Source: Motiliproteus sp041586735 | Lineage (GTDB): Bacteria; Pseudomonadota; Gammaproteobacteria; Pseudomonadales; Balneatricaceae | Length of the DNA: 64,000 nucleotides | NCBI GenBank assembly: GCA_041586735.1 | Contig: JBFGZQ010000001.1 | Location: 186,001 to 250,000 of the forward strand | Direction: 5' to 3' | Shown here: positions 34,204-43,264 of the stretch, piece by piece | Layout of the letters: every line of letters begins with the position of its first letter | Numbering within the stretch: the first letter of the stretch is position 1 | The notes under the pieces: generated by a model | Told to the model about the DNA's origin: nothing | What the model saw: only the letters and a program-made list of their open reading frames with translations | The model's database searches: none | Made by a program: the position numbers and the translations under genes

Positions 34204-37200
34204 GTGGACGGGGTGGATCAACTTCTTCGGGTTGTTGTTTTGGGTGGTTGTCTGCTGACACTGCTGTCGTCCCCGCTGTGGGCGGCAAAGCCTGTAGATT
34301 CGGACCTTACTGGGGGCGGCGCACTGGGTTGTAGCCTGCTGCCTGCTCCGCAGCGAGCCAATATTAATGAACTCTATAAAAAAACAGGCTCTGTGTTTTT
34401 TGATTTTATAGAGATCAAAATCCTCCAAGATGATACCGATATCGCCCCTAGCGGGAGCGGCCTCTCGCCCTGGAAACTTTGTTATGCTCGCAATGGTAAA
34501 GAAGACTGTGAGCTGCTAGGCCAGGGTGAGGGGGTCTGGGATTCGTCCACCAACCCAGAGCGCACCGATAATGCCAGTAGTGCTGGCACCACGCTGTTTC
34601 CGGCCAATACCTGGATCACCTATGCGGGTCTGCGTCCAAGTGATCAGGATGGTGAGGTCGTCTTGTTAGATGGCAGTGGCAACGTTCTCGATTATCTAGC
34701 CTATACCAATAATTTGGATAGCTGCGCGAGCCTGAGCTTCTGGACGGTACCCGCAAGCTGCGGCAGCTGTTTTGACAGTAAGAGTCCGAGCGATAAGGAT
34801 CTAGCCCGCCTGGGTCCAGATGGTACGGGTGGTTGGGATAATAATGGCGACTCCCCTTCTCCTCAACAAGATAATCTAAGCTCATCAATCGCAGCTGAAT
34901 GGCGGCTGGATGAAAAGGTTTGGAGTGGTGTGGCTGATGAGGTCATCGATTCCAGCTCCTCTTTTCATGGTACGGCGATGGGTGTTTCTCCTGTGCCAGG
35001 CCAGGTCTGTCTTGCGGCTGATTTAAGCCGGTCAGGGACCTCAGATTACCTGTCTATGAATGCAGGCGCGTTAGATGGCGCGACAGACTTTACTCTTTCG
35101 GTGTGGGTGAAAACGGCGAACAGCGGCAGTCAGGTGATTTTATCGGGAGCCAATAGCTCGGAATATAATGAGTTGCTGATGGGGTTTACAAATGCCACGA
35201 CCTTTACCCCGGTCTTAAAAGGAGCCGCGGGTGGCGATATCCGAGTGACCTCGATTGCGGATAATCAGTGGCATTATCTGGTTTGGACGCGCAGTGGCAG
35301 TCAGAGCTGTTTGTATCGTGACGCTCTGCTGCAGGGCTGCTCGACACAAAGCAGCGCCGCATTGAGCATCGCGGCAGGGGGGTTAATTATTGGCCAGCTA
35401 CAGGGTGATCTTGGTGGCGGCTTTTTGGCGACTCAGGGCTGGGAAGGCCTGGTAGACGAACCAATGATTTTTCAGCGCCCTTTAATGGCTGCAGAGATCG
35501 ATAGCATTTATGCCAATCAGCGGGCTGGAAAGGGCTGGGATGGCGGGCTGCGCGACTGCCCGGTATCTTCTGTGGTGTTAGAGGTCTTGGCTCGCCCTTC
35601 GGCCAGTACGTGCGTAGCCTCAGGTGTGAGGATCAATGCATTGACCCCTGAGGGGGCTATTGACACTAGCTATGTCGGGACGATCGATTTAACCACCAGC
35701 TCCGGTCATGGTAACTGGGCACTAGGGAGAGGCAACGGGGTGTTAACCCCCAATCCACACAATAGCGATAATGGTATCGTGCGTTATAGTTTTGTGGCCG
35801 CCGATCAGGGCTCGGTAACGCTTAATCTTAGTAACGCCCATGCTGATCGGATAAGGATAACGGCGACCGAGTCATCGAGCAGGGTCACGGGTACCTCGGA
35901 GCTGCTCAGCTTTAGTGACAATGTTATCGTGATCTGTGAGCCGGGCTCGGGTTATGTTGATTGCAGTAATAACAGTCCGTTGCCCAGCCCAGGCTATGAT
36001 CTGGTCGCTGGCCGCGATCATGCACTGCGTGCCGAGCTCTGGCAGAAAGATACGACGACGGGGCTCTGTAGTATCGCCAGCGGTTATAACAACAAGGATT
36101 TTAAGGCCTGGCTGACCCGTAGCCCCGGAGATGCGGGGGGCGTTGCGCCGCAGCTGGTCGGGATTAGCACGCCGACGTTGCCCGATTCTCAGCCTGCCGC
36201 CAATAATCTGCAGCTGGATTTTGTCAGCGGCCAGGCGAGTTTTCTTTGGCGAACCACCGACGTCGGCTGGTATTATTTGAGTCTGCTGGATGACAGTGGC
36301 AGTTTTGCTCAGGATGAGAATGGTAACCCGCTGCCGATCGGTGGCGACTCTGTCGATTGGAGTGTGCGTCCTTTCGGCTTCTACCTGGCGGCGCTGGGCA
36401 ATATGGCGCTGATCGGCAGCGCCTCGGAGCCCGTTTATCGAAAGGCGGGTGCTGGATTTGATATCAGGGTGACGGCTGTTCGGTGGCAGAGTGCCGACGA
36501 TCTCGATGGGGATGGCCATCCGGACGGTCATGCCGACACCGATCCTGGCAACAATGCCGACCTGTCTGATAATGCGCCAACGCCTGCTTTTGGTAACGAG
36601 GGTGAAACGGCAACACTGTCGGCCTATCTGGTGGCCCCTGCAGGCGGTACTGATCCGGGGCTCAGTGGCGTGGCCGGCGCGTCCGGGTTTGTCGGTGGTA
36701 GCGCGACGGCAGCCGGTGCCCGTTATACCGAGGTTGGCTTGGTCGAGCTCAGTAGTGGATTGACTAGCGGCGGCTATCAGCTTAGTGGCATCGACCTGAA
36801 CGGCCGCAGCGGTTATGTCGGGCGCTTTGTGCCGGCGCGGTTAGCGGTGATGGCCAATCTGCCTATTTTATCGGATCAATGCAGTGGCTTTAGCTATATG
36901 GATGCCGATCTGGATTTTGCGGTGCCGCCAACCATTACCCTGACGGCCCAGAACAGCGCTGGTGGTGAGACCAAAAATTATAACCATGACTTCTGGAAGC
37001 TGAGTACGCTGCTGGAGTCGCGAAGCTATCATAATGCAGCCAGTACGGCGATCAGTAGTTTCAGCTACGTCAGCGGTGCCACCGCATCGCTGTGGACAGG
37101 TGTCAGCGTAGCCGATGGCAGCGGCAGTCTGACGCTGGCCAATGATCGGGTGCGCTATGGGCGCAGTGCCTTGCAGGGGCCCTTCGATGCCCGGATCGAG

Positions 37201-37809
37201 CTGTTGCTGTCCGCGACGGATCTGACCGACGCTGACGGGATCTGTTATCTGCTGGATACCAATACTGATCTCGATTACTTGGATGAGACGCTGTGCCAGT
37301 CTTATACGTTGGCTGATATCGGCGGCACCGAGCTGCAGTTCGGTCGCCTGCGGGTCGAAAATGGCTTGGGTCCTGAAACCGAAGCTATAGGTATTCTGGC
37401 GCAGACGGAGTTTTTTAACGGGGTCAGTTTTGTACGCAATCTCCAGGATAGCTGCAGCCCCATCGCCCTGGATATTGTTGATCCGGCATTGGGGCGAGTC
37501 GCGTCAGGGGCTGCCGTCAGTGTGGGTGCCGCAACCAGTACGGTGCAGATCGCTGCGCCGGCAGTCGATCTGGGCGATGTTGCGCTAGGTTTCGGTGCGC
37601 CGGGGCCGGGTCAGAGCGGCGAGATCACTTTCCAGCTTTCCGATAGTGACAGTCCTGCCAGCAGTGGCATCGGTTCACTGCCTTGGTTGCTGTTCGACTG
37701 GGATGGCGATGGCGATCAGGATGATGATCCCGGTCCGCGTAAAGTCAGCTTCGGCCATTACCGGGGTCACGACAGGGTGATCTTCTGGCAGGAGAACTTC
37801 AGCCGTTAG
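34204..37809 (+). CDS. Giant secreted LamG/DUF6701 protein, MshQ-like
   Basis: This 1201-residue protein has a signal peptide (about 6-28, ending PLWAA). An N-terminal lamin-tail-like beta domain follows (FDFIEIKILQDD... WKLCYARNG), then a LamG/concanavalin domain (about 225-440: AEWRLDEKVWSG..., DFTLSVWVKTANSG), and a long DUF6701 region to the C-terminus, ending SFGHYRGHDRVIFWQENF. MshQ-like proteins normally close MSHA pilus operons; no pilin, ATPase or MshL-type gene is nearby here. It is probably an extracellular adhesin or pilus-tip protein. GTG 34213 is an alternative start. Confidence 0.8.
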   Translation: MDGVDQLLRVVVLGGCLLTLLSSPLWAAKPVDSDLTGGGALGCSLLPAPQRANINELYKKTGSVFFDFIEIKILQDDTDIAPSGSGLSPWKLCYARNGKEDCELLGQGEGVWDSSTNPERTDNASSAGTTLFPANTWITYAGLRPSDQDGEVVLLDGSGNVLDYLAYTNNLDSCASLSFWTVPASCGSCFDSKSPSDKDLARLGPDGTGGWDNNGDSPSPQQDNLSSSIAAEWRLDEKVWSGVADEVIDSSSSFHGTAMGVSPVPGQVCLAADLSRSGTSDYLSMNAGALDGATDFTLSVWVKTANSGSQVILSGANSSEYNELLMGFTNATTFTPVLKGAAGGDIRVTSIADNQWHYLVWTRSGSQSCLYRDALLQGCSTQSSAALSIAAGGLIIGQLQGDLGGGFLATQGWEGLVDEPMIFQRPLMAAEIDSIYANQRAGKGWDGGLRDCPVSSVVLEVLARPSASTCVASGVRINALTPEGAIDTSYVGTIDLTTSSGHGNWALGRGNGVLTPNPHNSDNGIVRYSFVAADQGSVTLNLSNAHADRIRITATESSSRVTGTSELLSFSDNVIVICEPGSGYVDCSNNSPLPSPGYDLVAGRDHALRAELWQKDTTTGLCSIASGYNNKDFKAWLTRSPGDAGGVAPQLVGISTPTLPDSQPAANNLQLDFVSGQASFLWRTTDVGWYYLSLLDDSGSFAQDENGNPLPIGGDSVDWSVRPFGFYLAALGNMALIGSASEPVYRKAGAGFDIRVTAVRWQSADDLDGDGHPDGHADTDPGNNADLSDNAPTPAFGNEGETATLSAYLVAPAGGTDPGLSGVAGASGFVGGSATAAGARYTEVGLVELSSGLTSGGYQLSGIDLNGRSGYVGRFVPARLAVMANLPILSDQCSGFSYMDADLDFAVPPTITLTAQNSAGGETKNYNHDFWKLSTLLESRSYHNAASTAISSFSYVSGATASLWTGVSVADGSGSLTLANDRVRYGRSALQGPFDARIELLLSATDLTDADGICYLLDTNTDLDYLDETLCQSYTLADIGGTELQFGRLRVENGLGPETEAIGILAQTEFFNGVSFVRNLQDSCSPIALDIVDPALGRVASGAAVSVGAATSTVQIAAPAVDLGDVALGFGAPGPGQSGEITFQLSDSDSPASSGIGSLPWLLFDWDGDGDQDDDPGPRKVSFGHYRGHDRVIFWQENFSR

Positions 37810-37836
37810 GGGGTTGAGTCCGTGGGAGCTGTGCTG

Positions 37837-38154
37837 TCAGTGCAGTTCGTGGGCGGCGCTAAACTGCTCTAGCTCTTCGTCACTGAGAAAGTGCAGGCAG
37901 CTGCCGCCGAGTTGCCATAGCAGCAGCCGTGGTACCAGGTGACTGAGATTGGGGTGCAGGGTGATCAGGTTGGATACCGCATCTTGCGCCAAGTGGTTAT
38001 ACTCTTCGCCGTTATCGATCATCTCGAAAATAGTGGCGAAGCGGTCGCTGATGATTGCTGCAGATTCTGCGCTGTTGATCGCGTCCAGCGCAAGCTGTAC
38101 TTGCTGGAGGAGGGTTTGCAGGGTGGTACGAATACTCTGGTCCATGCGGAACAT
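37837..38154 (-). CDS. PA2817-like hypothetical protein
   Basis: The protein of about 105 residues has the pattern SLFARIxE...YPHLxxLxPRxLLWxxGGxCLHFxxDEE seen in pseudomonad PA2817-type proteins: here NLITLHPNLSHLVPRLLLW and GGSCLHFLSDEELEQF. Function is unknown; it is small, acidic and cytoplasmic. The start is placed at the ATG pair near 38154; the ATG at 38145 is equally possible, and the frame to 38250 looks spurious. It converges on the MshQ-like gene. Confidence 0.7.
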   Translation of the reverse strand: MFRMDQSIRTTLQTLLQQVQLALDAINSAESAAIISDRFATIFEMIDNGEEYNHLAQDAVSNLITLHPNLSHLVPRLLLWQLGGSCLHFLSDEELEQFSAAHELH

Positions 38155-38422
38155 CATCTCATATACAAATGGAATATAGGGGCTCCTATTATGCCAGGGA
38201 TGGGGGAAGAGGCGATATCGACCGGAAAAATTATCATCGACGATGAACACCAGTATCTTGCTGCCTCGGATGAACCCGCTGCGCAGGTTTTATCAGCGGC
38301 AGGGGTCGATGAGGCTATCCTGGCGCTGCTTCGAGGTCGTGGCGAGCCTTGTATTCGGGCTCGGTAACCCCATATACCAGCCCTCTTCGTCATTGGTTTT
38401 TTATCTTTTTTAGGAACTCCTT

Positions 38423-39346
38423 ATGCCCCAGGCACTCTCCATTCGAGGGTTGAAGAAAACCTATACTAACGGCTTCGAGGCTCTAAAAGGGATCGATCTG
38501 GATGTCCAGCAAGGGGATTTCTTTGCGCTGCTGGGGCCTAATGGCGCCGGTAAATCGACCACCCTGGGTATTGTTTCCACACTGATCAACAAGAGTGCGG
38601 GTACTGTCAGTGTGTTCGGCCACGATGTGGATAATGACCCCGTTGCTGCCAAGAAGTTGATGGGCGTAGTGCCGCAAGAGTTTAATTTCAATCAGTTTGA
38701 GAAGGTACGCGATATCGTTGTTACTCAGGGTGGCTACTACGGTATGCCGGTCGCTGAGGCTCGTGATAGTGCTGATCATTACCTGCAAGCGCTGGGACTC
38801 TGGGATAAACGCGACACTGTGTCGCGGATGTTATCGGGGGGGATGAAGCGTCGCTTGATGATCGCCCGGGCGCTGATTCATCAGCCTCGACTGCTGATTC
38901 TCGATGAGCCGACCGCGGGGGTCGATATCGAGTTGCGGCGCTCGATGTGGGAGTTTCTGCAGCAGATCAATGCCGCAGGGACCACGATCATCCTCACCAC
39001 TCACTATCTAGAAGAGGCCGAGAGCCTGTGCCGGCATATCGCGATCATCGATCGTGGCGAGATCCGTGCCAATACCAGCAAACGAGAACTGTTGCGCCAA
39101 CTCACCCGCGAAACCTTTGTTCTCGATCTGGTGCAGCCGTTAACCGGCGTGCCGCCACTGCTGGGTTATTCGGCGGAGCTGGAGGGCGATCATACGCTGA
39201 TTATCGAGGTGGAGCAGGCACAGGGCATCAATGGGATTTTTACCCAATTACAGCAGCAGGGCATAGAAGTGGAAAGTATGCGTAATAAAACCAATCGACT
39301 CGAGGAGCTGTTTGTGCGCCTGGTCGAAAAGAACTTGGGGAGTTGA
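38423..39346 (+). CDS. ABC-2 type exporter, ATP-binding subunit (YadG-like)
   Basis: This 307-residue ATPase has Walker A GPNGAGKST (about 40), the signature SGGMKRRLMIARAL, Walker B LLILDEPTAGVD and the switch histidine in LTTHYLEEAE. A C-terminal 70-residue tail follows the nucleotide-binding domain. It pairs with the permease 3 bases downstream, as in YadGH. The exported substrate is unknown. Confidence 0.93.
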   Translation: MPQALSIRGLKKTYTNGFEALKGIDLDVQQGDFFALLGPNGAGKSTTLGIVSTLINKSAGTVSVFGHDVDNDPVAAKKLMGVVPQEFNFNQFEKVRDIVVTQGGYYGMPVAEARDSADHYLQALGLWDKRDTVSRMLSGGMKRRLMIARALIHQPRLLILDEPTAGVDIELRRSMWEFLQQINAAGTTIILTTHYLEEAESLCRHIAIIDRGEIRANTSKRELLRQLTRETFVLDLVQPLTGVPPLLGYSAELEGDHTLIIEVEQAQGINGIFTQLQQQGIEVESMRNKTNRLEELFVRLVEKNLGS

Positions 39347-39349
39347 AGC

Positions 39350-40123
39350 GTGCGAATCCGAGACCATTACATCGCCCTGAGTACCATTGTCCATAAAGAG
39401 ATTCGGCGTTTTTTACGGATCTGGATGCAGACCCTGTTGCCTCCTGCGATCACCATGACCCTGTATTTCATCATCTTCGGCAATCTGATCGGTTCGCGGA
39501 TCGGTGAGATGGGCGGTTTCGGCTATATGGAGTTTATCGTTCCCGGTCTGATCATGATGTCGGTGATCACTAATTCTTATGGCAACGTGGTGTCCTCATT
39601 TTACGGGGCGAAGTTTCAGCGCAATATCGAAGAGATGATGGTGGCGCCGGTGCCGCCATCGGTCATCCTGATCGGCTTCGTGCTGGGTGGGGTGGCGCGC
39701 GGTCTGGGCGTGGGTGTGATCGTCACCTGCCTGTCGCTATTTTTCACCGATCTGCAGATTCATAACTTGGCGGTGGTGGTAACGGTGGTGTTTTTAACCG
39801 CCATCGTGTTTGCGTTGGGTGGGTTTATTAATGCGATCTATGCCAACAGTTTTGATGATATCTCGATTATTCCGGTGTTTGTATTGACACCGCTGACCTA
39901 TCTGGGAGGGGTGTTTTACTCGATTCAGCTGTTGCCGGAGTTTTGGCAGCAGGTGTCGCAGATCAATCCGATCCTCTATATGGTCAACACCTTCAGGTAT
40001 GGGATCCTCGGCGTCAGTGATATCGACTTGCGACTGGCGTTTAGTATCATCCTGATCTTCATTGCTGCGCTCTACAGTTACGCACTCTATCTGCTCCGCA
40101 CGGGTAAAGGTATCCGAACCTAA
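39350..40123 (+). CDS. ABC-2 type exporter, permease subunit (YadH-like)
   Basis: This 257-residue protein has six hydrophobic segments and the ABC-2 signature near the C-terminus (LTPLTYLGGVFYSIQLLPEFWQ, NPILYMVNTFRYGILG). It follows the ATPase gene by 3 bases and precedes queF by 1 base. The three genes are probably one transcript, although queF is functionally separate. Confidence 0.93.
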   Translation: MRIRDHYIALSTIVHKEIRRFLRIWMQTLLPPAITMTLYFIIFGNLIGSRIGEMGGFGYMEFIVPGLIMMSVITNSYGNVVSSFYGAKFQRNIEEMMVAPVPPSVILIGFVLGGVARGLGVGVIVTCLSLFFTDLQIHNLAVVVTVVFLTAIVFALGGFINAIYANSFDDISIIPVFVLTPLTYLGGVFYSIQLLPEFWQQVSQINPILYMVNTFRYGILGVSDIDLRLAFSIILIFIAALYSYALYLLRTGKGIRT

Positions 40124-40124
40124 T

Positions 40125-40940
40125 ATGAACGATCATCTGCAAAATGCCCCGCTGGGGCAGAGCACCGACTATGTGTGTGAATACGATCCCACCCAGCTAT
40201 TCTCGATTCCCCGTACCAATAACTGGCAGGGCCGCGGCTATGCTAAGGCACCGTTTCGGGGAGCTGATGTCTGGAATGCCTACGAACTCTCCTGGTTAAA
40301 TCCGAAGGGGCTGCCGCAGGTGGCGATGGCGGAGTTCAGAGTCTCTTGCGAGTCGCCCAATATTATCGAATCCAAGTCGTTTAAACTCTATCTGAACTCC
40401 TTTAATCTGAGCCGCTTTGCATCGTCGGAGGTGGTTCGTCAGCATCTGATCGAGGACCTGAGTCAAGCCGCTGGCGCGGCGGTTAGTGTAGCCATGCAGT
40501 CGTTAGAGGCACCTGCGCGGATTGAGCAGTTTAAGGGCGAGTGTTTGGATCAGCAGGATGTTGAGATCGAGCATTATCAGCCCACCCCGCAGTTGCTACG
40601 CACCCTGCACGGCGATACCGTTGAGGCAAAACTTTACAGCCACCTGCTTAAATCCAACTGCCCGGTCACCGGCCAGCCAGACTGGGCCAGTATTCAGATC
40701 GCCTATCGTGGTGCGCTTATCGATACCGAGGGGTTGCTGAAATACCTGGTCTCTTACCGTGAGCACGGCGATTTTCATGAGCAGTGTGTAGAGCAGATTT
40801 TTCTCGATATTCTTGATCATTGTCAGCCGGAGCAGCTCAGCGTGTATGCGCGCTATGTGCGTCGTGGGGGGCTGGATATCAACCCCTTTCGCAGCACCGA
40901 AGCGTTCAGCCCCGATAATATTCGCCTGGTGCGTCAATAA
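40125..40940 (+). CDS. queF: NADPH-dependent 7-cyano-7-deazaguanine reductase
   Basis: Reduces preQ0 to preQ1 in queuosine biosynthesis. This 271-residue protein is the long, two-domain QueF form: N-terminal NNWQGRGYAKAP..., the AEFRVSCESPNIIESKSFKLYLNSFN core with the active-site cysteine in SCES, and C-terminal tunnelling-fold half with YREHGDFHEQCVE. ATG 40125 directly follows the permease stop. No preQ1 riboswitch is visible because there is no leader. Confidence 0.95.
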   Translation: MNDHLQNAPLGQSTDYVCEYDPTQLFSIPRTNNWQGRGYAKAPFRGADVWNAYELSWLNPKGLPQVAMAEFRVSCESPNIIESKSFKLYLNSFNLSRFASSEVVRQHLIEDLSQAAGAAVSVAMQSLEAPARIEQFKGECLDQQDVEIEHYQPTPQLLRTLHGDTVEAKLYSHLLKSNCPVTGQPDWASIQIAYRGALIDTEGLLKYLVSYREHGDFHEQCVEQIFLDILDHCQPEQLSVYARYVRRGGLDINPFRSTEAFSPDNIRLVRQ

Positions 40941-41073
40941 CGCAGGGCCATAAATAAGCTTCAGTAGCAGGCATACCCCAAGCAAGTCCGCCCTGACGGG
41001 ATATAGTCAAGGGCGTTGTTAAAGAACAGGTTTTAAAAATGTTGTTAAAAAATAGTGTTAAAGGATCGGGTTA

Positions 41074-41637
41074 ATGGACGCTCAGCAACTATTACAACAG
41101 CGGGTTTCATCCCCGCTGCTAGGGGATCAACCGCCGACAACCGCACAGTTAGCACAGATGTTTACAGCCGCATTGCGCGCTCCTGATCATGGTGCCCTAC
41201 GTCCCTGGCGGTTTTTGACCGTGGCCGGTAGCGATCGTATCAAGCTGGGCGAACTGTTTCTCCAGGCCGGGCTGTCCAACGATCCGGAGATGGGTGAGGG
41301 TAAGCAAACAAAGCTCCGGAGTATGCCGCTGCGTGCGCCATTACTGGTGGTGGTGATTGCCTGTACTCGGGATCATGCCAAGGTGCCGGTTATTGAGCAG
41401 CAGCTGTCGGCGGGTGCCGCGGCCCAGAATCTACTGCTGTCTGCGTTTTCTCAGGGCGTAGGGGGGATGTGGCGCACCGGTGATATGGCGTACCATCCGT
41501 TAGTGATGCAGGGGCTGGGGTTGACTGATGGCGAACAGATCATCGGTTTTATCTATCTAGGATCGCAGCCCGAGCGGCTCAAACAGATCCCGGTACTCGA
41601 TCCTGCTGACTTTGTGCAGACCTGGCCTGCCGGCTGA
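41074..41637 (+). CDS. Nitroreductase family protein, YdjA-like
   Basis: This 187-residue flavoprotein has LLQQRVSSPLLGDQPPTTAQLAQMFTAALRAPDHGALRPWRF, the YdjA-type FMN-binding N-terminus, and GGMWRTGDMAYHP. It probably dimerises and binds FMN; the natural substrate is unknown. It is followed 19 bases later by a thioesterase-like gene with a strong ribosome site. Confidence 0.9.
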   Translation: MDAQQLLQQRVSSPLLGDQPPTTAQLAQMFTAALRAPDHGALRPWRFLTVAGSDRIKLGELFLQAGLSNDPEMGEGKQTKLRSMPLRAPLLVVVIACTRDHAKVPVIEQQLSAGAAAQNLLLSAFSQGVGGMWRTGDMAYHPLVMQGLGLTDGEQIIGFIYLGSQPERLKQIPVLDPADFVQTWPAG

Positions 41638-41656
41638 TATCAACGAGGAGACCCGC

Positions 41657-42142
41657 GTGGCTATATCCGACTCAGCACGTATTGCCGACTTTAAGCAGAA
41701 AATTTTTGAGCAGATTCCATTAACCCAGCATATGGGGTTTACGCGGATCAGTTTAGACGGCCGCAATCTGGCATTCGAGCTATCACTGGCCCCTAATCAT
41801 AACGACAAGGGGACCGCTTTTGCGGGTGCCCTCAGTGCGGCAGCCAACCTCTGCGGCTGGGGGGCGATCACTCTGCTGCTTGAAGAGCAAGACAAGACGT
41901 ACGACGTGGTTATCCGTGACAGTCGGCTGGAATATATACTGCCGGTGACTGAGGATTTTCGGGTGCAAACGCAGCTCCCCGAGCCGCAGCAGATTGAAGC
42001 GTTCGTGCAACGCTTACGCGAGCGCGGCAAGGCCCGGATGGATCTGCAGGTGGAGCTACTGGAGCAGGGCCGGCTGTGTTTCCAGTTCAGCGGTAGTTAT
42101 GTCGCCCTCGAGAAAAAGGCTAGCCCCGTGCTCGGATCTTGA
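41657..42142 (+). CDS. YiiD C-terminal-type hotdog thioesterase
   Basis: The protein of about 161 residues has a thioesterase hotdog fold: IPLTQHMGF, SLAPNHNDKGTAFAGALSAAANLCGWGAITLLL and a C-terminal QFSGSYVAL strand. It resembles the C-terminal domain of YiiD. GTG 41657 has GAGGAG at good spacing and marks where homology begins. It is probably cotranscribed with the nitroreductase; the acyl substrate is unknown. Confidence 0.85.
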   Translation: MAISDSARIADFKQKIFEQIPLTQHMGFTRISLDGRNLAFELSLAPNHNDKGTAFAGALSAAANLCGWGAITLLLEEQDKTYDVVIRDSRLEYILPVTEDFRVQTQLPEPQQIEAFVQRLRERGKARMDLQVELLEQGRLCFQFSGSYVALEKKASPVLGS

Positions 42143-42180
42143 TATTGACCGCACTCTCTGCTCGTGCCGCTTGAGCATAA

Positions 42181-42708
42181 CTATTTGAAATAGCTACGAC
42201 GTTTTTTGCGGAGTTGCGTAATATCAATGGCAAAGAGAACTAGAAACAGCAGTAAGGTCAGTTGCGGCAGCGTGATACCCGCCAGGGTCCAATACGTTTC
42301 GGCGCAGTCCGCTGAGCTTTGCAGTAGGGGCCGTAACAGCTCCTGAAGGAGCGGCTGTTGTGATACTAGTTCCAGCGCCTGCTCGCATTCGCTGGTCTGA
42401 CCTGTGGCTAGGTTTTGAAGCCAGATATGGTACAGATTTATGCCGATGCCGATGCTGGTAAACAAGCTTCGCAGCACGGCGTAACAGCGCTGTCCAAACT
42501 GACGTGGATTTTGTACCCAGGCTAGAAAAAACAGCACCCCCAGCGTCAAGACGACCATTCGCGAGACCATGCATAGCGAACAGGGAGCAAATCCCAGGTG
42601 CTGCTGTATATAAAGGGTGGCCAAAAGCAGAGCGCCCATACAGCTGATGAGCCCGAGTAGGTTCAGCCCGCGATAGCTTGATTTGGCGGTGTTGTCGATG
42701 TAGTTCAA
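42181..42708 (-). CDS. dsbB: Disulfide bond formation protein DsbB
   Basis: This 175-residue inner membrane protein has four hydrophobic segments. It has the first redox pair CSLC in FAPCSLCMVSRM, and the second periplasmic pair in SECEQAL and SSADCAETYW. It reoxidises DsbA by passing electrons to quinones. Length and cysteine layout are standard. No dsbA is adjacent. It is convergent with the thioesterase. Confidence 0.92.
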   Translation of the reverse strand: MNYIDNTAKSSYRGLNLLGLISCMGALLLATLYIQQHLGFAPCSLCMVSRMVVLTLGVLFFLAWVQNPRQFGQRCYAVLRSLFTSIGIGINLYHIWLQNLATGQTSECEQALELVSQQPLLQELLRPLLQSSADCAETYWTLAGITLPQLTLLLFLVLFAIDITQLRKKRRSYFK

Positions 42709-42913
42709 GATGTAGTTCCAAAGGTGTCGTTAACTTGGTATGCATACCGTTGCTGCAACACTATAACAGTATTAATACCCCGATAAATCAATTGCTCATG
42801 CTAGTCGGTCCGGGTGGTGTCTCATCCTGGTGGGTTGGCTATGGGTGATACTGGGGCCGGTGCGGATAATGCCGTACAATGCGCCAGATAACCTAGTTTC
42901 AGGAGTGTTCCCG

Positions 42914-43264
42914 TTGGATCCTATTATCATATTTATTCTTAGTGGCTTGTTTCCCATGAGTGCGGCTATCGCGGCCAGTAAATTAATGAAGCTACCCGAA
43001 GACCAGCGTCCTGGCTGGATTGACGGTGATTCTGGGCTGCGTAAGGTGGTGTTGCTGGGTAATCTGTTCGGGGTGATTCTGATTGCCGCACTCTGGTACG
43101 GCTTTACCCATACGGCTTGGTGGATCCCCCTGTCCTGTCTGCTCATCACCTTTCCTGTCGTTCATGTGGTCGTCATTGAGCGGTTGTTTGGATTATCTAA
43201 AAGTTTGATGTTCAGTGGAGCGTTGTCACTGGCGGCTACCGGGTTGTTATGGCTGCATTGGTAG
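42914..43264 (+). CDS. Small inner membrane hypothetical protein
   Basis: Four hydrophobic segments in about 116 residues (PIIIFILSGLFPMSAAIAA, VVLLGNLFGVILIAALWYG, WWIPLSCLLITFPVVHVVVI, MFSGALSLAATGLLWLHW). I set the start at TTG 42914 with AGGAG eight bases upstream; an in-frame ATG at 42830 would add 28 residues with no homology evidence. It overlaps rmuC by 16 bases. No family is recognised. Confidence 0.6.
   Translation: MDPIIIFILSGLFPMSAAIAASKLMKLPEDQRPGWIDGDSGLRKVVLLGNLFGVILIAALWYGFTHTAWWIPLSCLLITFPVVHVVVIERLFGLSKSLMFSGALSLAATGLLWLHW

Noticed and set aside
37939..38367. Plus-strand frame opposite the PA2817-like gene
   Set aside because: The minus-strand protein has recognisable family motifs; the plus frame does not.
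40941..41073. Possible preQ1 riboswitch linked to queF
   Set aside because: queF begins 1 base after the permease, so it has no leader, and the gap downstream shows no preQ1 aptamer pattern.
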